In this document: positions 19,247-29,100 of the stretch, in pieces
Numbering within the stretch: position 1 is the stretch's first letter
How the letters are laid out: every line of letters begins with the position of its first letter
Assembly: GCA_963776505.1 (NCBI GenBank)
Contig: CAVZNH010000085.1
Location: 1 to 64,000, forward strand
Direction of reading: 5' to 3'
Length of the DNA stretch: 64,000 nt
Source: JAMXLO01 sp963776505
Lineage (GTDB): Bacteria; Pseudomonadota; Alphaproteobacteria; Acetobacterales; Acetobacteraceae
Notes under the pieces: model-generated
What the model was told of the DNA's origin: nothing
The model's database searches: none
What the model saw: the letters and a program-made list of their open reading frames with translations, nothing else
Position numbers and translations under genes: made by a program

Positions 19247-19744
19247 AGGTCCGTCCTAGGTATACGCCAGGTCATGAAGGTCAACGGGAACCGTGCCCGC
19301 AGGAGCGGATTCGGTCACACTGCCGCGCCACCCAGGCAGCGCCGCCCGGGCCGGCGAGCGCCAGCAGTCTTGGGCGTGCGCCGGAATGACCTCCCCGGCG
19401 GCGACCGGTCGGCTCCAGCGCGGTTCATCCCCGTTCCGGGCCATCGAGCCGAGATGGACGCCGCCCTTGCCGACGGGCCCTGCCCGCTGTCAGGTGAGCT
19501 ATACCGGTGATCGCTGGCGGTCCTCCACGGGGATCGGCAAGCCCGTCACTAGACCGATGACTGGCCGCAACCGGCCCGAGCAAACGGTTCGGTGAACCGC
19601 TCCTCCTGCCCGGATTCTGTCCGCTATATGTCCGTAACCATCGCCGCGCAGCGGCGTCTGGTGACCGCCGATGACACAAGATGACACAACGCACGACGGC
19701 CCGCGAGGCCGGGCAAATCCCAGCTCACGGGCCGTTTCCGCTGG
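19247..19744. other. intergenic, no gene recognised
   Basis: About 500 bp without a convincing ORF. The sequence CTGTCCGCTATATGTCCG near 19,617 is echoed by CTGTCCGTCATACGTCCG near 19,870 on the other side of the tRNA-like sequence, a loose repeat of about 18 bp that could be a recombination or integrase arm-type site. No other signal was seen. Confidence 0.35.
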
Positions 19745-19836
19745 TGGTGGCAGGTGTTGGGTTCGAACCAACGTAGGCTGAGCCGACGGTTTTACAGACC
19801 GCTTGGCCCGAAGTGGCCATATGCTGTTGACCTGCG
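19745..19836 (-). tRNA. tRNA-Tyr-like (anticodon GTA), degenerate 5' half
   Basis: On the reverse strand the 3' half is textbook: anticodon arm GCGGT-CTGTAAA-ACCGT with GTA (Tyr) at 19,793-19,795, a long variable arm, T-arm GTTGG-TTCGAAC-CCAAC, acceptor strand ACCTGCC, discriminator A and encoded CCA (19,745-19,747). The 5' acceptor strand CGCAGGT at 19,830-19,836 pairs at six of seven positions. The region between it and the anticodon arm is about 28 nt, too long, and lacks a normal D-arm. So this is either a tRNA damaged by errors or a pseudo-tRNA left by an integration event, in which the 3' half is typically preserved. Confidence 0.55.
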
Positions 19837-19999
19837 GGTTTCCAACCGATATCGGCCTTCGTGCCCGGTCCTGTCCGTCATACGTCCGTGCGCTCGCCGG
19901 GCCGGGCCGGACAAACCGCGGACGTGCACGGACGGCGTCCGTGCACGCCTGCCACCAGCATATTCACCTGATTGCTGGCCCGGGATGGGCGTGCCACCG

Positions 20000-20155
20000 C
20001 GGCGTCGAAGCCGTGATGATCCCGCCCCGCAGTCCCCGTGAACGCCCAGGCAGAACGATTCGTGCTCCCGCCCAGACTGAGGTGACCAACCGGATGCTGA
20101 TCTTCGGCAAACGAACCTGCTGACGGTCCTAACCCACTACGAGGCTCACTAGGCG
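20000..20155 (+). mobile_element. rve-type transposase relic
   Basis: Broken frames read IPPRSP, then TEVTNRMLIFGKR, matching IPPRSPCANAYAERF and TEVTDRMLIFGERHL of the transposase at 18,138. About 50 codons survive with frame changes and no terminal repeat. The remaining sequence from 20,156 to 20,517 has no recognised feature apart from the likely promoter and leader of the next operon. Confidence 0.6.
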
Positions 20156-20517
20156 CTGTTGCCCTGCGACCTGCCAAGTGCCTGGCAGCGTGATGCCCTG
20201 CAGGGACCGGCCTGCCACATGAAGTAGTAGGCGATCAGCTGCCGGTCCTGGTTCTGACGCGAGCCGAGGGACGGCGCCCCGCGATCAGCAATGGTTCTGC
20301 TTAGCTCGGTCACCAGATCCTGCCCGAAAACGGGTTGGAGAGCCGTCCGAGGCTAACCGTTACCGCCTGCCGGATCACCCTGGGCGGGTGACGCGGCCGG
20401 GACGACGGTCCCTCTACCGTGAGGGAGAGTCGCGAGAGTTGTACGTCGCGGCAGCTCAGCCGCCCGAGGCCTGTAGGGAAGCTGGCCAGAGGGGCCGGAC
20501 AGGCCGGGGGACCGACG

Positions 20518-23500
20518 ATGGCGCTGCAGACGCGCAACCTGTGGATGGTCGGGCTGGGCACGGTCGGGGATGTGCCGCCCAACTCCTTGCAGCCGCCGCT
20601 GCATGACGGGATGCACCTGCGCTGGACGTTCGACCCGGCGCGCGGCGTGCCCTGGTTCGGCTACTATCTGCTGCGCCGCGACAGCGGCCATCGTCCCATC
20701 CAGGGCTGCATCAGCAACGAACTCAAGGGACACGAGCCGGGGCCGTGGCCGAGCACGACGTTCCCGGTCGCGTTCGGGACGCTTAGCAGCGACCAGCCCC
20801 TCGTCTTCACCGAGGACTTCGAGCCTATCGGTGTGGCCGAGCTCGACCTCGCCGGGCGCCAGGCGATCACGCTGACGATCACCCCCGGCGACGAGGCGTT
20901 CATCGCCACCGTGAAGATCGGCTTTCGCAAGGCCCCCGGCGCCGACGGCGGCAAGCTCGAGCTGCTGGCCCGCTACCAGGGCATCACGGTCGCCCGCGCC
21001 GTAGCGGCCGGCCAGGCAGGCGAGGTCGCCACCGCGACGCTCGAGGCGGCCGCGATCGACGAGGTCGTCGTCGCTGGCGCCGACCATGCGGCGCTCGTCG
21101 ACCTCTGCATCCAGCCGCTCGCGGTCCTGGTGTCCGGTGGCTGGAAGCCGGTCGAGGGAACCGCGCAGCCGATCTGCCTGCCGGTCGCCGCCTCCGGGTA
21201 CCCGTGCCCAGCCGCACCGACCAGCTTCGCCGCCGCGCAGGCGCTCGGGCTCAGCCGCGTGCGCTACGGGCCACCGAGCGCCTGGGCCGGCGCGCCGTTC
21301 GCCGACTTGCACGACCGCCTGCGCGCGCTCGTCACCGGCGGCCCGCCGCCGGGCGGTACCGCGATGGCCGACCGCTTCGAGAGCATCGTCGGCTCCCCGC
21401 CGCCCCCGCCCGAGACGGGCGGCGCGATCGTCGCGCCGACTCAGCGCCCGCTGGACCTGCTGCTCCTTGCCAGCCTCAACGCCGCGATCGCGGAGATCCT
21501 CGGCTTGGCCTGGCTGGACGCCACCGCCCAGCCGGGCGTCCACTACGATTATCTGCTGCTCGCCGACCACGACGGCAGCCTCGGCAGCGTCGGCGGCGCC
21601 TTGGACTTCCTGGCGAGCACGACGCCGAGCTTCAGCGTGATCGACGGGTTCTTGCTGCTGGACGTGGCAGTCGGGCCGGCGCCGCCGCTGGATCCGCCCG
21701 CCGCTGGCCAGGCCGTCGCGCTCCCGGGCTCCACGATCGCGCCCGACGCCGGCGGACCGGTCATCGACGGGACCAACAACGCCGGCTCGACGTGGGATCG
21801 CCAGCAGGTCGGCGACGCGCTCGCGCCCGGCGCGCCGATCCTCTACCACGTCTGGCGCGCCGCGCTCGGCAACGACGAGACACCCAAACCGGCCGCCGAC
21901 GGTGACTTCGGCCTCATCACCAAGAGCGGGCCGCTGCCCGTGGCGCGCGCGGTGCTCAATCCGCCGAGCGTGCCCTCCCAGCCCGACGACTGGCCCCCGT
22001 TTCCGCTGCAGTACGTCGACCGCGCGCTGCCCGACGGCTGGTACGGCTACCGGGTCAGCGCCATCGACATTTTTGGCCGCCATTCCGGTAACGGCCCGTC
22101 GGCGGCCTGGCACCAATGGGCGCCCCCTCCCGTCCCGCTGCCCTGGTACTACCGCGATCCGCCCAGCGACCAGGTGCTCGATCCCGGCGCGATCCGCCTG
22201 CTCGACAAGCTCGCGCCCCCGCCGCCGCCTGCCGTCGAGGCCACTGCGCTGGCCCCGGACGACCCGACCGTCATGGCGGACGCGGCGTGGCAGAGCTGGC
22301 GGGCCAGCCTCAACGCGGCCGAGCGTGACAGCGTCGTCGGCCTGCGCGTGCGCTGGCGCTGGGGCGCCGTCCAGCAACGGCAGGCGCCCGACACGCGGGA
22401 GTTCCGCGTCTACGTCGAGCCGGCACCGGCCAACACGCTGCGCGGACGGGTCACAGCCGTCACCGCTGCCAGCGTGACCGAGAGCCTTGTCACGACCGAC
22501 ATCGCCAACGTGCAGGGAATCGACGCCTTCGCCGGCGCGACGATCCGCGTGGCCGGCAGCGGGTTCGTCGTCGTGGGCAGCGACGCGGTCAGCCCGCTGC
22601 GCCTGCGCGTGCGCAACATCGGGCCGGCCGACGACGTGGCACCCGCGCCGCGCGAGCGGATCTCGCTGTCGATCCCCGCTGGCCATGCGCTGCATACGGA
22701 CCTGTCCCAGGCGGCGGCGTGGGCCAGGCGGATGGCCGTCGCCGGGTTCGACGAGCACGTTACGGTCAGCGGCGACGAGCGCGAGTACGAGCTGCTGCTG
22801 CCGCTGGCCGGCTCACCTGACCGGGCCGGCCTGGACCTGCCCACGACGCTGGGCGAGCCCGTGGCGACCGCGCTGATCGGCGTCACCGCGGCCGACGACA
22901 AGCCGCACACGCTGGATGCTCGCGGCGACCCGGCCCGCTTCGGCAACGAGAGCCGCATCGGCGGCCCGGCCACCGTCCTGCGCGTGCGCCGCGTCGCCCC
23001 CGACCCGCCGCCGGCGCTGCCCGACAGCCCCCGGCTGTTCGCCTCGCCCGCTGACTACCACGGCCAGTCGCGCTTCACCGTGCGCTGGACGCCAGCGCCC
23101 GGACTGCGCGTGCTCGTCTCGCGTGCGCTGGACGACGCGGTCTTCCTGGCCGACCGCTCCTTGCGGTCCCGGACCCCGCTGAGCGGTGATGACACCGCCC
23201 GCTTCCCGCCCGACTGGCCGACGACCCGGCGCGACCAGATCGCTGCCGAGCTCAACGTACTCAACGCCGACAGTACGCCCGGCGCCTACGCCAGCCTCTC
23301 CAACGACGCGCTTCGCGTCCTCGCCGCGCTGCCGGGCATCGAGCGCGTCTTCACGCAGATCACCCCGACGCCATTGGACCCGGCCGCGCCCGACGCGTCC
23401 GCGCCCGACGGGCTGCGCTGGCGTCGCGTCGGCCCCGACGTTGCCGCCGACGCGCTGGACGCCGGGCTGCGCGCCTACGTCGACACGCTCGACGGCCGGG

Positions 23501-24207
23501 CGGTCAACCGCTGGTTCTACCGCTGCGCCAACGTCGACGAGGTCTACAACGTCAGTCCGCTGGGGGCGTCCACGCCGCCGGTGTGGCTGCCGAACGTCAC
23601 CCCGCCGCGCGCGCCGGTCGTCGTGCGCATCCGCGGCGGCGAGCGCCAGATCACTCTGGAATGGAGCTCCAACCGTGAGCCCGATCTCGTCCGTTACGAG
23701 GTCTACCGCGCGGAAAGCGACGCGCAGGCGAGCGATCTGCGGCGGATGGCGCTCGTCCACACCGAGCCAGTCGCGGCCGGCGACCCCGCCGGCCGTCCGC
23801 CGACGCTGACATGGAGTGATCAGCCCGTGGCCGGCCTTGTCACGTTCCGCTACCGCCTCGTCGCGATCGACGACGCGGGCAACCGCTCCGACCCGTCGCC
23901 AGCTCACGCCGGCCGCGCCCACGACACCGCGCAGCCCGTCGTGCCGACGCCCACGATCGCCTGGGTCGGCGTCGCGGGCACCACCCGCGCGCAGATCGGC
24001 TGGACCAGCGAGAACGAGGTCCTCGTCCAGACCCGGCCGGGCGACGGCGGCACGTGGGTCGACCTGTCGCAGTGGCGCCCGCCTGGCACGATCACCATCC
24101 GCGACCCATTCTCGAATCCGTCGACCGCCGTCCAGTACCGCTTGCGCGCGCGCCGCCCGACCGGCGCTGTCGCGCTCGGCCCCGCGATCCTGCTGGCGGC
24201 GCAGTGA
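20518..24207 (+). CDS. large fibronectin-III-like beta-sandwich protein
   Basis: 1,229 residues, intact. The start is ATG 20518 (MALQTRNLWMVGLGTVGD), downstream of CCGGGGGACC; longer readings upstream lack coding character. No signal peptide, no membrane segment. Several segments have the core pattern of fibronectin-III strands, with Tyr and Arg pairs: WFGYYLLRRD (about 50), GWYGYRVSAIDIFGRHSG (about 510), DLVRYEVYRAESD (about 1,060) and VTFRYRLVAIDDAGNRSDPS (about 1,115). The first 45 residues are distinctive and include LRWTFDPARGVPWFGYY. The function is unknown. The gene leads a three-gene operon: its stop overlaps the next start (TGATG at 24,205-24,209). The absence of a Sec signal, despite extracellular-type folds, suggests cytoplasmic use or a non-Sec export route. 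Confidence 0.75.
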   Translation: MALQTRNLWMVGLGTVGDVPPNSLQPPLHDGMHLRWTFDPARGVPWFGYYLLRRDSGHRPIQGCISNELKGHEPGPWPSTTFPVAFGTLSSDQPLVFTEDFEPIGVAELDLAGRQAITLTITPGDEAFIATVKIGFRKAPGADGGKLELLARYQGITVARAVAAGQAGEVATATLEAAAIDEVVVAGADHAALVDLCIQPLAVLVSGGWKPVEGTAQPICLPVAASGYPCPAAPTSFAAAQALGLSRVRYGPPSAWAGAPFADLHDRLRALVTGGPPPGGTAMADRFESIVGSPPPPPETGGAIVAPTQRPLDLLLLASLNAAIAEILGLAWLDATAQPGVHYDYLLLADHDGSLGSVGGALDFLASTTPSFSVIDGFLLLDVAVGPAPPLDPPAAGQAVALPGSTIAPDAGGPVIDGTNNAGSTWDRQQVGDALAPGAPILYHVWRAALGNDETPKPAADGDFGLITKSGPLPVARAVLNPPSVPSQPDDWPPFPLQYVDRALPDGWYGYRVSAIDIFGRHSGNGPSAAWHQWAPPPVPLPWYYRDPPSDQVLDPGAIRLLDKLAPPPPPAVEATALAPDDPTVMADAAWQSWRASLNAAERDSVVGLRVRWRWGAVQQRQAPDTREFRVYVEPAPANTLRGRVTAVTAASVTESLVTTDIANVQGIDAFAGATIRVAGSGFVVVGSDAVSPLRLRVRNIGPADDVAPAPRERISLSIPAGHALHTDLSQAAAWARRMAVAGFDEHVTVSGDEREYELLLPLAGSPDRAGLDLPTTLGEPVATALIGVTAADDKPHTLDARGDPARFGNESRIGGPATVLRVRRVAPDPPPALPDSPRLFASPADYHGQSRFTVRWTPAPGLRVLVSRALDDAVFLADRSLRSRTPLSGDDTARFPPDWPTTRRDQIAAELNVLNADSTPGAYASLSNDALRVLAALPGIERVFTQITPTPLDPAAPDASAPDGLRWRRVGPDVAADALDAGLRAYVDTLDGRAVNRWFYRCANVDEVYNVSPLGASTPPVWLPNVTPPRAPVVVRIRGGERQITLEWSSNREPDLVRYEVYRAESDAQASDLRRMALVHTEPVAAGDPAGRPPTLTWSDQPVAGLVTFRYRLVAIDDAGNRSDPSPAHAGRAHDTAQPVVPTPTIAWVGVAGTTRAQIGWTSENEVLVQTRPGDGGTWVDLSQWRPPGTITIRDPFSNPSTAVQYRLRARRPTGAVALGPAILLAAQ

Positions 24208-26105
24208 TGGCCGACGACGTCGAATTCAGATACATGGTCCAGCCGGGCGACGGCAGCGGGCCGAGCGAGACCGTTCCGCCTATCGACGTCGACTGCAAGG
24301 TCACCCCGCTGATCGATGGGGCTGACTTTTACCGGGCGATCCTCGACGCGCTGAACACGGTCGGCACCGGCTCCACGCCCGCCGACAACGCCAACCACTT
24401 CATCTTCGTCGCCAACTGGTGGCTGGCCCTTCGCGGCGGCCGGTACCGAGGCATCGACTCGATATTCACGTCCGCCGGGCCGGCGGTCATCGGCACGGCG
24501 AACCCGCTTGCGCTCGACGGCCCGGGCGGCACGCAGATCCTCAGCGACATCCTCAAGCAGAAGTCCAAGGCAGGCGTCGACGTCCGCGTCCTGGGCTGGG
24601 TCTCGTTCGCGGTGATGGACTCCAACATGGCAATCAAGAACGGCGCGGGGGGCATGGCCCGCGTCAACACAATGACGATGGACGCGGTCGTCGACCTGCG
24701 CAGCGAGCCCAGCCTGGCCCAGAAGGTGATGCTCAACATCATCGGGCACACGGCCGGCTCCGTCCACAACAAATTCGTGGTCGTCGGCAACGACACCGAC
24801 GCGGTCGCGTTCACCGGCGGGATCGACTTCCAAGAGCTGCGCTGGGCACACCCCGGTCACCCGCCCGGCGAGCCCTGGCACGACGTCATGGCCCAAGTCA
24901 AGGGCCCCGCGGTGCAGTCGATCTACCACCACTTCGGGCTGCAGTGGACGGAGAACCTGTCGCGCCCGGCCAAGAGCTTCCGCTTGGCGGGGGCGAAGGT
25001 GCCCAGCCGCCTGCCCGGGACCCCGGCACTGTCGATCCGCCAGCTGACGCTCGCGCCGACGGGCGCACACCATCACGTCCAGTGCGTGCGCACCGTCCCG
25101 CAGTTCAACTACAAGTACTTCAACTGCCTGCCGGAGAACCCGCCGATCCGCTTCGCCGCGCAGGGCTCCTTTCAGTACAAGCTCGCCTGGCGCAAGGCGT
25201 TGAGCGCCGCACAAACCTACATCCTCATCGAGGACCAATCGTTCACCGGCAAGGAGATACTCGGCTACGCCAACACCGCCATCAAGAACAACCCCGACGT
25301 CCGCGTGGTGCTGGTCATGTCGGGCATAAGCGACCCTATCGACGGCCCGAACAACATCGCCGATCAGCTGACGCAGTCGATCAACCACGGTCTGCTGCAG
25401 GGCCTCGACGGCGGGCAGATCAACCGCGTGCGCGCCTTCTTTGCGGCCGGCGGCGACAAGACCTACGAGGTCAGCAACGTCGCCGACGAGGGCGCCACCG
25501 CGCTGCTGACGCTTACCGCAGTCGCCGAGGGAGATCTCCCCGCCGATGCCCTGGCTTCCCCGCACTTCATCCTCGAACCCGACAGCGAGCCTGGGCGCCT
25601 GCTGACCGTCGTCGGCAACCCGAAGACGGCGGCGAACGACCCGGTCGTCCTGCGCGTGGCCAAGGGCGGCGGCGGCCCGCTGGCCCTCGGGGCCTACCAG
25701 TCGCCGGCGGGCTTGTTCGTCCACGCCAAGACGGTGCTCGTCGACGACCAGTGGGCCGTGATCGGCTCAGGCAACTGCATGCGCCGCAGCCTCTACACCG
25801 ACCTGGAGCACGGCGTCGCGTTCATCGACGAGGACGGCACCGCGGTGCGCGACTACCGCGCCGCCCTCATGGCCGACCACTTTGGCCACGACGTGGCCGC
25901 CGACTTCAACGACGTCCAGGCCGCGCTCAACGCCTGGGATCCGAGCTGGGGCACGCCCGGCGGTGCGCCCCCGCTGCCACCCAAGCGGCTTCAGCGCCTG
26001 ACACTGCCGCTGGCCGAGGTGGCGTTCACCGACGCCAGGCGCAAGCACTACGACATGTACGACGACGTCGACTCGCGAGACGACTGGGGCGGGCTATGTC
26101 CGTGA
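24207..26105 (+). CDS. phospholipase-D-like two-HKD protein
   Basis: 632 residues, intact. Starts ATG 24207 overlapping the previous stop. Two PLD half-sites. The first (about residues 190-210) reads SVHNKFVVVGNDTDAVAFTG: His and Lys are present, but the canonical HxKxxxxD Asp position is Gly, with Asp two residues later. The second (about 510-535) reads FVHAKTVLVDDQWAVIGSGN, a full HxKxxxxD followed by GSGN. The N-terminal SPADNANHF-type region and the long spacer (about 300 residues) between half-sites match phospholipase D/cardiolipin-synthase-like enzymes, which use the two His for phosphodiester cleavage or transfer. No signal peptide or membrane segment. It could act on phospholipid head groups or on another phosphodiester. 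It overlaps the next gene by 10 bp (ATG at 26,096). Confidence 0.82.
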   Translation: MADDVEFRYMVQPGDGSGPSETVPPIDVDCKVTPLIDGADFYRAILDALNTVGTGSTPADNANHFIFVANWWLALRGGRYRGIDSIFTSAGPAVIGTANPLALDGPGGTQILSDILKQKSKAGVDVRVLGWVSFAVMDSNMAIKNGAGGMARVNTMTMDAVVDLRSEPSLAQKVMLNIIGHTAGSVHNKFVVVGNDTDAVAFTGGIDFQELRWAHPGHPPGEPWHDVMAQVKGPAVQSIYHHFGLQWTENLSRPAKSFRLAGAKVPSRLPGTPALSIRQLTLAPTGAHHHVQCVRTVPQFNYKYFNCLPENPPIRFAAQGSFQYKLAWRKALSAAQTYILIEDQSFTGKEILGYANTAIKNNPDVRVVLVMSGISDPIDGPNNIADQLTQSINHGLLQGLDGGQINRVRAFFAAGGDKTYEVSNVADEGATALLTLTAVAEGDLPADALASPHFILEPDSEPGRLLTVVGNPKTAANDPVVLRVAKGGGGPLALGAYQSPAGLFVHAKTVLVDDQWAVIGSGNCMRRSLYTDLEHGVAFIDEDGTAVRDYRAALMADHFGHDVAADFNDVQAALNAWDPSWGTPGGAPPLPPKRLQRLTLPLAEVAFTDARRKHYDMYDDVDSRDDWGGLCP

Positions 26106-29100
26106 ACACCGCCACCGATCCCGACGCGAGCGGGTTCATCAACGTCGGCGAGGCGATCTCCAGCCGCTGGCCGTCCGCGCTGCCGCAGCTGCCCGACGAC
26201 ACGATCCTGCAGCAGCTGTGGGCCTCTGCGCTGCAGGTCAGCATCTCCGAGGATGCGATCGTTGCGGGCGCCAAGCTCCTGTTCGACCAGGAGTGCGTGC
26301 TCTCGATTCCCGGCCTGGACGCGGTCGCCGTCGCAATCGCCGCGGCCGACGGCGGCACGCTGGTGGACATCGAGGTCACGATCCTGCCCGAGCTGGTCAT
26401 CACGCTGCGCAAGATCCCGATCGCGCTGCGCCTCAGCGCCGAGCTGCTGAAGCCCGCGACCAAGCAGCCCGGCGGCGCACCCGGCGCACCGCCACAGTGG
26501 GTGGCCGACACAACCGTCGACCACGTCGACATCCGCCTGGCCGAGGTAACGATCAGCGTCAACGCCGACGGCGACGTCACGTTCGAGGCTGACAGCTCGA
26601 TCGACCTGCCGCCGTGCATGATCGGCGACTCCGGGGTCGTCGTCGAGGCCCACGACATCGGCCTGCACCTGTCGGCCAGCGATCCGCCGCCTGGCCAGCC
26701 CGCCGGCTGGAAGGGCCTGCACCTGGCATCCGCCAGCCTGTACTTGCCCGGCGAGCTGTCGGGCAGCGTCGGGACGCTCTCGCTGACCGACGCCTACATC
26801 GGCAACGGCGGCTTCACCGGCGCGGTCGCCGACACGTGGACGCCGGCGCTGTCGGCCTCGCTCTTCGGGATGGACGTGACGCTGGCCAAGGCCGAGCTGG
26901 ACTTCGTCCAGAACGTGCCGGTCACCGCCGCGCTGACCGGCACGATCACGCTGCCGTTCTTTGACCAGCCCGTTGGCGTGGACCTGCACCTCGGCCTGGA
27001 CGGTTCCATCGGCGTGACGGTCTCCGCGATACAGCCCACGGGAGCGACGACGAATGCCGGGCTGCTGCAGTTCACCAAACCCGGCCTGCTGACGCTGCAG
27101 CTGGACAGCCTCGGGTTCCAGCTCAGCGGCGGCATGTTCACCGCGATGCTGAGCGGCACCCTGACCCCGCTGGTGGGCGGGCTTGACTGGCCGGGCTTCC
27201 ACGTCCAGGCGCTCTCGATCGACTCCGACGGCAACGTCCACATCGACGGCGGCTGGCTCAACCTGCCCAGCCAGTACAGCCTGGACTTCTTCGGCTTCCA
27301 CGTCGCGATCACCAAGCTCGGCATGGGGCACGGCGACGACGGCGGGCGATGGATCGGGTTCTCCGGCTCGATCAAGCTCGTCGACGGCCTCAGCATCGGC
27401 GGCTCGGTCGACGGGCTGCGCTTCACCTGGTACGACGACGGGCGCCCGACCGCGCTGACGCTGGACGGCGTCGGCGTCGAGCTCGACATCCCGGGCACGC
27501 TGCGCTTCAAGGGCGCGGTCGCCTACAAGGAACTGCCCGGCCCCGAACACCGCTTCGACGGCGACATCACGCTGCAGCTGACCTCGCTGGACCTCACGCT
27601 CGACGGGAAGATCGTCATCGGGACGACGACGGCGGCCGACGGCTCCACCACGTCGTTCTTCGCCCTCTACATCGCGCTCGAACTGCCAGCCGGCATCCCG
27701 CTGTGGTCGACGGGTCTCGGGCTCTACGGGATCGCGGGCCTGATGGCGATCCAGATGGCGCCCAACAAGGCGCCGGCCGAGGACTGGTTCGAGCAGGCCG
27801 ACGGCAGCCCCGGCTGGTACAAGCGCGCCCCCGAGGGAGTCACCGAGCTCGCGGCCAAGTGGGATCCGCTGCCCGGAGCGTTCGCGCTCGGCGGCGGCGT
27901 GACCATCGGCACCGTCGCCGACAACGGCTTCACCTTCAACGGCGGCCTCCTGCTCGTCGTCTCCCTCCCGGGTCCGGTGATCCTGCTGGAGGGCAAGGCC
28001 AACCTGCTCAAGGAGCGCTCCAAGCTCACCGATGACCCGATCTTCCGCGCGCTGCTGGTCCTCGACGAGCGCGCGGGCAACCTCACCGCCGGCCTGGACG
28101 CCAAGTACCGCTTCGGCTCCGGCGGCGAGCTGATCGACATCGGCGGCAGCGCCGAGGCCTACTTCGACTTCGTCGATGCCTCCCAGTGGCACGTCTACCT
28201 CGGCATCAAGGACCCCAAGGAGAAACGTATCCGGGCGCAGGTGCTGAGCCTGTACGAGGCCGACGCGTACCTGATGGCCGACGACGCCCAGCTGCAGATG
28301 GGGGCGTGGGTCGGCTACGACAAGCACTGGAAGTTCGGCCCCCTGAGCGTGACCGTCGAGGCGTGGCTGGACGGCGGGGTCGTCTTGTCGCACAAACCGC
28401 TGTACTTCCACGGAGAGCTATGGCTGCACGGGAAGGCCGAGCTGAAGGTCTTTGGCTTCGGGCTCGGCCTGACCGTCGACGCGCGGCTGGCCGCCGACGT
28501 CTTCGATCCCTACCACGTCAAGGGCGAGTTCAGCGTCGGCATCAGCCTGCCGTGGCCGCTGCCCGACTTCAGCGCCGACATCACGCTGGAATGGGGACCC
28601 GACGCCGGGCGAGCCGCCCCTGCCGGTTCCGCTGAAGGAGATCGCGGCTGAGCATTTCAAATCGACGGTCAGCTGGCCCCTGCCGCGGGGATCGCTGCTG
28701 CTGCCCGGCGGAGTCGACGCCGGCGACGGCTTCCTCACCGTGCCGCCGCCGGCCGCGCCGCTGGCCGACGGGCCGCCCGCAGGAACGCCCGTGGTGCCCA
28801 TGGATATGCGCCCGCACCTGACCTTCGGGCGCGCCGTCCACGACGACGCCGGCGTCGGCGTCAACCCCAGCCCGCCATGGCCGTCGGCCGACCCGCCCGG
28901 CTGGGAGTGGATCGGCGATCCGACCGCCGGTGAGGGCCCGCTGGCCGTGCGCTTCGCCGTCAAGGAGGTGACGCTGGCGCGCTGGAGCGGCACGGCGTGG
29001 ATGGACGTGGCGCGCAAGGCGGCGACGCCGAACGCGCCTGGCGTGCGCGACCTGTACGGCTCCTGGGCCCCGACGCCGCAGCTGCCCTCCGGCACGGTCG

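Noticed and set aside
20353..22758. Long reverse-strand ORF (about 800 codons) opposite the FN3-like gene
   Set aside because: Arg/Gly/Ala-rich translation without motifs; it is the antisense shadow of a high-GC coding strand. The forward protein has clear domain patterns.
26048..28411. Reverse-strand ORF (about 787 codons) opposite the giant protein
   Set aside because: Low-complexity Arg/Gln/Val-rich shadow caused by G/C third positions; the forward frame is coherent and repeat-supported.
28590..28660. Programmed frameshift joining the two halves of the giant protein
   Set aside because: No slippery heptamer or following structure recognised, and random breaks are common throughout the window.
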